Assembly: GCF_022968795.1 (NCBI RefSeq)
Contig: NZ_JALJRB010000001.1
Location: 62,001 to 126,000 of the forward strand
DNA length: 64,000 bases
From: Desulfatitalea alkaliphila
Lineage (GTDB): Bacteria > Desulfobacterota > Desulfobacteria > Desulfobacterales > Desulfosarcinaceae
Direction: 5' to 3'
Shown: piece after piece, positions 57,432 to 64,000 of the stretch
Position numbering within the stretch: the first letter of the stretch is position 1
Layout of the letters: the number at the start of each line of letters is the position of its first letter
Notes under the pieces: generated by a model
Told to the model about the DNA's origin: nothing
The model's database searches: none
Seen by the model: the letters and a program-made list of their open reading frames with translations, nothing else
Made by a program: the position numbers and the translations under genes

Positions 57432-59147
57432 CTATTGCGCCCGCAATATTTCGTGAACCCGCCTGACGATTGCATTTCTGGAAATTTCTTCAATGAAAAA
57501 ACGGGTTTGGGCGGCTGACCGGCGCAAGGTTTGCGTATCGAGCGGCTGCACGCTGTACAGATCGATCACACGCATATAAGTGCCTTCCGCTTTGAGCATT
57601 TCATGGGCGGCAAGGGCTTCGTGCAAGGTCACGCCGGCCGCCACGATCGTGCCGGTATCTTCATCGCTGTAGCGTGGCACACTGGATCCGCCGATGGCAA
57701 AGGACGCTTGATCGTCATAAATCACCGGTGTGGGCCCACGATGGGTTCGAATATAGACGATGCCCGGGTGGCCTGCCGCGGCTTCAACGAGTTTTTCCGT
57801 GGCGACTGCATCGGCGGGGTACAGTACGACGCTGTGCAGGATGCTGCGAAACATGGCGATATCCTCCAGTGCCATCTGGGAGGGGCCATCCTGGCCGATA
57901 GACACACCCGCATGAGATCCCACGATTTTGATGTTGGCATCGGAATATTGGCTCATGCGAATCTGATCGAACGCACGGGTAAAGAAAGCACCGAAGGTGG
58001 AAACAAAAGGCAATTTTCCCCGGGTGGACAGACCGAGGGCGGCACCGACCATATTTTGTTCGGCAATGTACATCTCGAAGAACCGTTCCGGGTAAAATTC
58101 CTTGAATGCTTTGGCCCGCGTGGAGTTGCTGACCTCGCCATCCAGGCTGACCAACTGGGGGTAACCCGGATAGATGCGTTTCAGGGCGCTGCCGTAGGCA
58201 TTGCGGGTGGGCACGGCTTGGCCGATTTCATAATTGGTCTTTGTTTCGTATTCCCCCGGCAGCGGCATTGGGGGCTGTTTGTCTTCCGGTGGTTCGATGT
58301 GGCCACGAATCGATCGATCGATGTTCCCCAATCCTGCCAGGGCTTCTTGCAACTGCGCTTCATCCAGGGCCTTGCCGTGCCACCCGTCCTGGTCTTCCAG
58401 AGTGGCCACGCCTTTACCCTTGGTTGTGTGCGCGATAATCATTACCGGGCGATCGGTTTCCGCGAAGACAGCCTTGTAGGCGTCTATAATTTCCGGAAAC
58501 GAATGGCCGTCGATTTCCATGGTTTTCCATCCAAAAGCGCCGACCCGTAAACTGTAGGCCGACAGGTCGTGGCCATACTGGGTTTCCCCTCTCTGGCCCA
58601 GCCGGTTGACGTCCAGTATGCCCACGAGATTGTTCAGCCCATAACTTGCGGCGATTTGTATGGCCTCCCATTGTGAACCTTCCGCCATTTCACTGTCGCC
58701 GAGCAATACATAGGTGCGATAAGGCAGGCCGTCCAGATGTTTGGCATTCAGGGCGATGCCCAGGCCGACGGACAGCCCCTGGCCCAAGGATCCCGTAGCC
58801 GCTTCCACATACGGCAACCGGGTGGTCGGGTGGCCTTCCAGGAGGCTGCCGAATTGACGATAGGTGCGCAGGTCGGCCTCGGTCAAGGCGCCGGCCGCGG
58901 CCCAAAGTGCGTACAACAGCGGCGCCGCGTGGCCTTTGGAGAAAATCAGACGGTCGTTGTTGGGATGCCGCGGCCTTGGAATATCGTACCGGAAAATTCC
59001 GCCGAAGAGCAATCCGGTCATCAATTCAACGGCCGACAGCGCCGAGGTGGGATGACCCGAGTCAGCCCTGGTTGTGGAGGTGAGAATATGATAACGCACC
59101 AAGGCCGCAAGGGCTTCCAGTGTTTGTCTTTTTTCACTTTCGGACAT
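57432..59147 (-). CDS. tkt: Transketolase with an apparent in-frame C-terminal deletion
   Basis: A 571-residue transketolase of the animal/archaeal-like size class: TTRADSGHPTSALSAVEL, SKGHAAPLLYA, thiamine-diphosphate site GDSEMAEGSQWEA, EQNMVGAALGLS and SQMALEDIAMFRS. The C-terminal domain reads IDLYSVQPLDTQTL, then TRFFIEE joined directly to ISRNAIVRRVHEIL. Relatives have about 45-55 residues between these points (the EDHY strand to the GIS near the end). The gap is in frame, so a protein is made, probably with a damaged C-terminal domain. Last gene of the rpiB-gnd-zwf-pgl-tkt operon. The ATG at 59147 follows GGAGAC. Confidence 0.85.
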   Translation of the reverse strand: MSESEKRQTLEALAALVRYHILTSTTRADSGHPTSALSAVELMTGLLFGGIFRYDIPRPRHPNNDRLIFSKGHAAPLLYALWAAAGALTEADLRTYRQFGSLLEGHPTTRLPYVEAATGSLGQGLSVGLGIALNAKHLDGLPYRTYVLLGDSEMAEGSQWEAIQIAASYGLNNLVGILDVNRLGQRGETQYGHDLSAYSLRVGAFGWKTMEIDGHSFPEIIDAYKAVFAETDRPVMIIAHTTKGKGVATLEDQDGWHGKALDEAQLQEALAGLGNIDRSIRGHIEPPEDKQPPMPLPGEYETKTNYEIGQAVPTRNAYGSALKRIYPGYPQLVSLDGEVSNSTRAKAFKEFYPERFFEMYIAEQNMVGAALGLSTRGKLPFVSTFGAFFTRAFDQIRMSQYSDANIKIVGSHAGVSIGQDGPSQMALEDIAMFRSILHSVVLYPADAVATEKLVEAAAGHPGIVYIRTHRGPTPVIYDDQASFAIGGSSVPRYSDEDTGTIVAAGVTLHEALAAHEMLKAEGTYMRVIDLYSVQPLDTQTLRRSAAQTRFFIEEISRNAIVRRVHEILRAQ

Positions 59148-59210
59148 GATGTGAGGTCTCCTTTGCAAGGGAATTGATGGTCTCGGATAAACGCCCTGTT
59201 GCTTGAACAT

Positions 59211-59931
59211 TCATGCCAATGCCGATGCCGCCGCCTGGTCGACCAGCCATATGCGCTCGCCCTTATGGGGGCGGATCGACTGGGCGGGCCAGTTCAGTGG
59301 ATCGTAGGGCCCTTCCCGCACTTGCTTGAGGATCGGTGCTTTTTTCCGGCCGGTGACCAGAAAAACAACCAGCAGCGTTTGATTGAGCAATACCGGTGTC
59401 ATCGATATGCGATGCATCGCTTCGGCCTCCGAATATACCGCCGCTGCCCAACGCTCCTTTTCCTTCAGTATCGCGCTGCCCGGAAAAAGCGAAGCCGTGT
59501 GTCCATCTTCGCCCAATCCCAGAAGTACAATGTCCAGGACGGGCATCGGACCGGATAAACGGGTGCGCAGCAATTGCTCATAGCGCTGTGCGGCCGCCGC
59601 GGGCGATCCGTCGCACTGAACGGGATGGATCTGTTGCGGTGGAACGGGAACGTGATCCAGCAATGTCCTGAAAGCCGTTAACGCATTGTTGCGATCGTCA
59701 TCTGCCGGCACACAGCGTTCGTCTCCCCAATAAAATTCCATGGCCTGCCATGGGATGCGATCCTGGAACGGCGGTTGGGACAGACGCCGATAAGTCGCTG
59801 TCGGTGTGCGCCCTCCGCAAAGCACAATTCGGCATCTTGCCTTTTCGGCAACGGCCGCGGCGCTCTTTTTGGGCGAACAATTCCGCAGCCGCCAGACTCA
59901 GGAGATCCGCATCTTGAAAAATGCGAATCAT
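59211..59931 (-). pseudogene. pgl: 6-phosphogluconolactonase, frameshifted
   Basis: Starting at 59931 (GGAGG nine bases upstream) the frame reads MIRIFQDADLLSLAAAELFA, then leaves the family pattern. From about 59866 a different frame continues as AAVAEKARCRIVLCGGRTPTA, FYWGDERCVP, LLGLGEDGHTASLFPG, all hallmarks of the Pgl/DevB lactonase. Removing one base from a run of five T (59866-59870 on the plus strand) would restore a 240-residue protein. This is one indel, which could be a mutation or a sequencing error. Fourth gene of the operon. Confidence 0.82.
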
Positions 59932-59999
59932 CGATCGGCCTCCGCCTGGATGCGACACACACTGTTATCGTCCCGGCAATGCAGCGCCGTCGGCATTAT

Positions 60000-60581
60000 T
60001 CAGGTGCGGCCTTCCCGGGCGATGAGCATATCCGCCGCTGCCGGACCCCATGAACCGGCCTGGTAGTTGGGAAAGTCGGTCGGCGGCATTTCATTCCAGA
60101 ATTCGAGCACCGGAGACATCACCGACCATGCCGCTTCGGTCTGATCGTCGCGCAGAAATAGAGTGGTGTCGCCCTTCAGAATGTCCAGCAACAATGTTTC
60201 GTAAGCACCGGGTGAGTTTACTTTGAAGGCCTCCCGATAGTAAAATTGCATCATTACCGGTGCCAATTGCAGTTTGACGCCCGGCTTCTTGACTTCGAAT
60301 CGGAGGCAAAATAGTGCAGACGGGCGGAAAAATGCTTCTCGGGCTTTCTTGTCTTCGGGACCGTTGCGTCCATTTCCTCCGATGCCACGGCACACATGGT
60401 CGCGAAACTGCGCATCGTCCATAGCACTGCGGCTGATGCCCAGCACTCTGAAGTCATTCGGCATCCATCCGTCTGCGAATAGATCGAACAGCGCTGGAAC
60501 CAGCTTGCGCCGGGTCAGATCGGAACTGCCGCCGAAAATCACGAATTCAGCAGGATGAATGGTATCGCGGTCTGTCTTCAT
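60000..60581 (-). pseudogene. zwf: Glucose-6-phosphate dehydrogenase with its middle deleted (in frame)
   Basis: A 193-codon frame in place of the usual 480-500. Residues 1-85 are the N-terminal NADP domain (VIFGGSSDLTRRKLVPALFDL, RVLGISRSAM). From about residue 90 the sequence is the C-terminus of the family (LRFEVKKPGVKLQLAPVMM, PGAYETLLLDILKGDTTLF, FPNYQAGSWGPAAAD). The substrate and catalytic region with the RIDHYLGKE motif is absent. The junction lies near 60305-60330. It starts six bases after the gnd stop. The product cannot be an active dehydrogenase. Confidence 0.86.
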
Positions 60582-60587
60582 TTCTCC

Positions 60588-61338
60588 TCACTGTCCGGAC
60601 CAATGCGCGTGGAATATTCCTTGGGCGTCCTTCCGCTCATATCCGTGGGCACCGAAATAATCCCGTTGAGCCATGATTAGATTGGCCGGCAGGCGTTCGC
60701 TGCGATAGGCATCGAAATGGGCCAGCGCTGCCATCATCCCCGGCAGGGGTATGCCCAAGTCAACCCCGGCTCGGACAACTTCGCGCAGCGCCGGCAGATG
60801 AATTTGCACCAAAGCGTTCAAGGAGGGATCCAGCAGCAAATCGGTCAGATTCGAATCCCTCTCATAGGCGGCTTGGATGGTTTCGAGAATCACTGCACGG
60901 ATAATGCATCCGCCGCGCCAGATGCGGGCGACCGTGGCCGGATCGAGCTGATTGCCGTAGATGGGTGATGCTTTGCGAAGCAGCGCCATACCCTGGGCAT
61001 AGGTAATCACCGCGGCGGCATAGTACCCGTCTCGGAGATGTTCCACCAAGGTCTGGCGATTCCAGATGCGGCACTATATTGCGGATCACCTCATCGACGG
61101 TTTCTCCGGCCCGCACCAGCATCAGGACAGCCCTGGGCGCACGAAGGTCGCGGCACAGGGTTTTGAGCGAGCGCGTCGTATATATTTGGTGACGCGCACT
61201 CATCATTGTGCGAAAGCGTTTTATCTTTTCTTCCGTGCGGTTGTACCCCACTACCGAAAACCCTTGCTCGGCGATATTGAGCGCCAGGTTGCGACCCATT
61301 AAGCCCAGGCCGATGATGCCGATATCGTGTTGCTGCAT
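60588..61338 (-). pseudogene. gnd: 6-phosphogluconate dehydrogenase, internally deleted and frameshifted
   Basis: From MQQHDIGIIGLGLMGRNLAL at 61338 the first 90 residues are the NADP domain. Near 61050-61065 the reading jumps frame to WNRQTLVEHLRDGYYAAAV, then IFRAGCIIRA-like IWRGGCIIRAVIL, PANLIMAQRDYFGAHGYER and FHAHW, the C-terminal end of the long-form enzyme. About 230 residues, including the catalytic Lys motif (KMVHNGIEY), are missing. It follows rpiB and precedes zwf in the same operon. Confidence 0.86.
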
Positions 61339-61382
61339 TTCGTTTCGGATCCCCACGTCGCATCTCCATTCTATCCGGCGCC

Positions 61383-61853
61383 TCAATCGATGGATATGGG
61401 GCCGTTGCCGGATGGTTCCAGTGCCGCCATTTTGCGAAGCCGCCTGCGAAAACGCGCCCGGTCCTGAAACCTGGCCGCAATAAAAGTTCTGATCAGCTCG
61501 CAGGCCAGTGCGTATCCAACAACGCGGCCGCCCAAACAGATGAAATTCATGTCGTCATCTTCCACGCCTTGCCTGGCGGAATAACAATCGGTTATCAATG
61601 CAGCCCGCACATCCGGAATCTTGTTGGCGACGATGCAGGCACCCACACCGCTGCCGCAAATCGCCACAGCGCGGTCCAGTTTGCCGGCTGAAACCGCTCG
61701 GGCAAGCGGCGCCACGATGTCCGGATAGTCGTCATCCGGATCGAGGATATGCGCACCCCAATCCTCCGCTGGACAGCCCCACTCACCGAGCATGGTCAGC
61801 AGGCGGTTTTTCAATTCATATCCACCATGATCGGCGGCTATTCCGAGACGCAT
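61383..61853 (-). CDS. rpiB: Ribose-5-phosphate isomerase B
   Basis: A 156-residue RpiB/LacAB-family isomerase: MRLGIAADHGGYELKN, DYPDIVAPLARAV, the anion-hole loop ICGSGVGACIVANK with Cys, and CLGGRVVGYALACELI. It interconverts ribose- and ribulose-5-phosphate. The ATG at 61853 follows GGAAAGG. It is the first and apparently intact gene of the pentose-phosphate operon, 44 bases before gnd. Confidence 0.93.
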   Translation of the reverse strand: MRLGIAADHGGYELKNRLLTMLGEWGCPAEDWGAHILDPDDDYPDIVAPLARAVSAGKLDRAVAICGSGVGACIVANKIPDVRAALITDCYSARQGVEDDDMNFICLGGRVVGYALACELIRTFIAARFQDRARFRRRLRKMAALEPSGNGPISID

Positions 61854-61917
61854 GGCCCCTTTCCTCCATCTGGGAGACAGGTTGGCGCAGGCGGATATAA
61901 ACCGGCCCTGGAAGGGC

Positions 61918-62526
61918 TTATGGTTGTGAAGCCCCCTGCTGCTGTTTATACCTTGCATACCACGACCATACCCTGCGGATGTATTGGCGCGTTTCCGAAA
62001 ATGGGGGTACGCCTTCGTACTGTATAACCATACTTGCACCGGCATTGTAGGCGGCGAGCGCCAGTTCGTGATCCCCGTCGAACCGCTGCAGCATTTGTTT
62101 CAGGTACCGCACCCCGCCATCCACGTTCTCCTGCGGGTCGAAGCTGTCCAAGACGCCAAGGGCTTCGGCGGTGTGCGGCATCAGTTGCATCAAACCTTGA
62201 GCCCCTCTATACGAAACCGCCCGGGGATTGTAACGCGATTCGGTGTGGATGATCGCCATTACAAGGGCGGCCTCCACGTCGTACCGCCGGGCAGCGTAAA
62301 CGATGATCTCATAAAAGCGGCACACCTCCTCGCTTTTATGTAAACACGCTTCTTCTTTGATTTCCTCAGGCGATTCCTTGACAGGCCGACCTTTTCCAAC
62401 ATGTTTTGCATCCTTCGAGATGGGGTCCGCCGTTGCCGGAAGCTTTGTGGAAGGATCAACAATGCAGAGCAGCCAGATCATTGCAAGCATTGCCCTTAGA
62501 AGAAGCGTGGATTTGCCATTCAACAT
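61918..62526 (-). CDS. Lytic transglycosylase (SLT domain), secreted
   Basis: About 202 residues. An N-terminal hydrophobic signal (STLLLRAMLAMIWLLCIV) is followed by a short linker and an SLT domain: VEAALVMAIIHTESRYNPRAVS contains the catalytic Glu, GAQGLMQLMPHTAEALGV, NVDGGVRYLKQML and LALAAYNAGASMV complete the fold. It cleaves peptidoglycan in the periplasm. The start may be 62526 or 62541; the first has GAGG at a better distance. Confidence 0.9.
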   Translation of the reverse strand: MLNGKSTLLLRAMLAMIWLLCIVDPSTKLPATADPISKDAKHVGKGRPVKESPEEIKEEACLHKSEEVCRFYEIIVYAARRYDVEAALVMAIIHTESRYNPRAVSYRGAQGLMQLMPHTAEALGVLDSFDPQENVDGGVRYLKQMLQRFDGDHELALAAYNAGASMVIQYEGVPPFSETRQYIRRVWSWYARYKQQQGASQP

Positions 62527-62677
62527 TAGCGACCTCATCATCCTGGGGGAACAAAACCTTTCCTTTACATCCGGTGGGTGCCAGCATGGTCCAATCCAAC
62601 CCAATTGCAAACAGCCTCGGCGATTTCCACTTGGATTCGTTTTGTCGTGACACACCACCTTTTTTCCCTCACTGTTT

Positions 62678-63010
62678 TCAGCGTTGATCGCGCCAGTAAT
62701 TGTTTGCTGCGGCAATGGTTTGGAAATGAATGGCAATTACCTGTGATGCGGCAATCAGACTGTCCGGATCATGTGCATAGGCAGGTCGCAGCTTCTTCAA
62801 TACCGTCTTGTCCGGTTGTGTCTCGGTCACGCCTTTGCGTGCAAGCACTATAGCGAGATGAAATCCTTCCTCAGGAGTGGCAACGATCAGGCTAAGGGGC
62901 GATTCGCCATTTTTCGCCCCTTTCATACCCTGCTCCGCCCCTGCCAATGGAACGACTGTAAGGCAAAGCAGCAAGATCATTCCACCTAATAGGTTTACTT
63001 TGAAAAACAT
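62678..63010 (-). CDS. Secreted small protein of unknown function
   Basis: A 110-residue protein with a typical signal peptide (FKVNLLGGMILLLCLTVVPLAGAEQ, cleavage after AGA). The mature part (about 85 residues) is helical, with VLARKGVTETQPDKTVLKKL and SQVIAIHFQTIAAANNYWRD. AAGGAGG lies eight bases before the ATG at 63010. No family is recognised. It is followed in the same direction by the transglycosylase. Confidence 0.72.
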   Translation of the reverse strand: MFFKVNLLGGMILLLCLTVVPLAGAEQGMKGAKNGESPLSLIVATPEEGFHLAIVLARKGVTETQPDKTVLKKLRPAYAHDPDSLIAASQVIAIHFQTIAAANNYWRDQR

Positions 63011-63447
63011 TTTAACTCCTCCTTGTCTAAAATCCTCGTGGTGCGCTTTTGAATTGACGCCTGCTTTACAGTTAAATGAAACAATACGCGCGGCCTGCAG
63101 AGTTTGCAATCAGGTGCGGCTCCTATTTGAACGGTCGGATCAGGGTATTCAATCTTGCGCTTTGGATTATCCCTTTTCAATAGGTTGTCCGTATTTTAAA
63201 AGGCCGGGCGTCGCTCCCGGGAATCTTGGTGACGCGCAAATGGCGTTTGGGGCACATGCGTCACCAACCCAAGCATGGGGAATATCTCAACATGAAATAC
63301 ATGGAAGGCTTTATTTTCTTTCTGCCCTGGCTATCCTATCTGTGAAAAAATGCTTGAGGGCATGAATCTCTTGCAGGCGCGAGCAACGTCAAAACACTCA
63401 ACCAAACAAAGGCGAGCGCTGCACGCTTCGCCGGTCCGGATTTAACA
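63011..63447. other. Divergent intergenic region
   Basis: About 435 bases between the secreted protein and the ferric-reductase-like gene. No gene, strong repeat or clear promoter pair recognised. Confidence 0.45.
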
Positions 63448-64000
63448 ATGGCATCTGCAATAATTCTCGTTATGGTTTATGTGGCCGTCGTCTTAAGCCC
63501 ACTGGCTCTGGTTGTCGTATTGCACCCCCCAATTGAACAGAGCTTCCTTTATGGTTTAGGGAAAGGCTTCGCCCTGATGGGATTGGTTATCCTTTTCCTT
63601 CAAAGCGTTCTGGCAGCCCGGTTAAAATGGGTATCGCGTCCTTATGGCTTCGACATGGTCATTCGCTACCACAAGTACATGGCCGGTGCGGCGCTATTTT
63701 TCCTTCTACTCCACCCGGTGCTTCTGGCTGCCGGCGGCGCGGGCTGGCAGTTGTTGCTGTCGGCCGAAAAACCCTCGATCATCTGGCTGGGAAGGGCCGC
63801 TTTGTTTCTTTTATTGCTCAATGCGGTGGTGAGCGTGTATCAGGGTCGTTTGAACATCAAATTCGAAAAATGGCGGATAATGCACAATGTTATCGTCCCC
63901 GTTATCTTGCTGGCGGGTTTCGTTCACGCCCGTTTTACCGGGCATGACCTGGCACATTTGTTTCCATTGCGGACCCATTTTCTGGTACTGCTGGTGATCG
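63448..64000 (+). CDS. Ferric-reductase-like transmembrane protein (3' end outside window)
   Basis: An open frame of 184 codons runs off the right edge. It begins MASAIILVMVYVAVVLSPL and has at least six hydrophobic segments. RYHKYMAGAALFFLLLHPVL and KWRIMHNVIVPVILLAGFVHAR place paired His residues in helices as in ferric-reductase/NADPH-oxidase-type haem membrane domains. Such proteins usually continue into an FAD/NAD(P)-binding reductase domain, which would lie beyond the window. The ATG lacks a strong ribosome site, so the start is tentative. Confidence 0.75.
   Translation, partial: MASAIILVMVYVAVVLSPLALVVVLHPPIEQSFLYGLGKGFALMGLVILFLQSVLAARLKWVSRPYGFDMVIRYHKYMAGAALFFLLLHPVLLAAGGAGWQLLLSAEKPSIIWLGRAALFLLLLNAVVSVYQGRLNIKFEKWRIMHNVIVPVILLAGFVHARFTGHDLAHLFPLRTHFLVLLVI

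Overview
The window looks like a chromosomal segment of a free-living, anaerobic or microaerophilic Gram-negative bacterium, most likely a deltaproteobacterium of the Desulfobacterota (Desulfosarcina/Desulfococcus-like). This rests on gene content: a one-iron superoxide reductase, split YeeE/YedE sulfur transporters with a rhodanese, a short SufBC pair, a proteobacterial KaiBC-kinase cassette, lipoproteins with lipoboxes and strong AAGGAGG-type ribosome sites. The taxon is an inference. I saw no rRNA, tRNA, CRISPR array, insertion sequence or phage gene.

Layout. 1-8.2 kb: a FeeM-like acyltransferase with a PilZ domain running off the left edge, a NarL-type response regulator, PolX, NAD-dependent DNA ligase and a UbiB/AarF-type kinase. 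8.5-13.1 kb: an ABC-2 exporter, a Yip1 membrane protein and a His-rich CopB copper ATPase. 13.2-19.4 kb: glycosyltransferase, MGH1-like glycosidase, HdeD protein and an alkaline-phosphatase-superfamily enzyme. 19.4-25.6 kb: a long palindrome, DUF5752 protein, a broken trehalose synthase gene (treT), two small ORFs, a K+/Na+:H+ antiporter and a P2A ATPase. 25.6-30.3 kb: AI-2E-type permease, tandem PRC-barrel protein, small proteins, BON lipoprotein and GAPDH. 30.7-33.9 kb: kaiC, kaiB and a PAS histidine kinase. 34.3-40.5 kb: superoxide reductase, a membrane protein, rhodanese-YeeE-YeeE-lipoprotein and sufCB. 40.6-57.4 kb: otsAB fusion, second P2A-like ATPase, Usp, lactate dehydrogenase, a DksA-BON fusion, a CBM48 protein, a CBS protein, PEP synthase and a 1352-residue beta-phosphoglucomutase/trehalose-phosphatase/GH65 fusion. 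57.4-61.9 kb: a pentose-phosphate operon rpiB-gnd-zwf-pgl-tkt on the minus strand. 62-64 kb: lytic transglycosylase, a secreted protein and a ferric-reductase-like membrane protein running off the right edge.

How it fits together. Many genes belong to stress, dormancy and reserve-carbon physiology: trehalose synthesis and breakdown, Usp, CBS, BON, HdeD, P-type ATPases, PEP synthase and KaiBC. The set resembles the mycobacterial DosR dormancy regulon (OtsB1-like fusion, CtpF-like ATPases, Hrp1-like CBS protein, Usp), with NarL-type signalling proteins in the same window.

The most striking observation is that several genes have lost their middle while keeping both ends: treT, zwf, gnd and tkt, plus two short remnants of a GH65 gene (40.5 kb) and a P-type ATPase gene (50.4 kb); pgl carries a one-base frameshift. 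Four of the five genes of the pentose-phosphate operon are therefore damaged. Either this locus has eroded by deletion between short repeats, or the assembly is collapsed; raw reads would decide.
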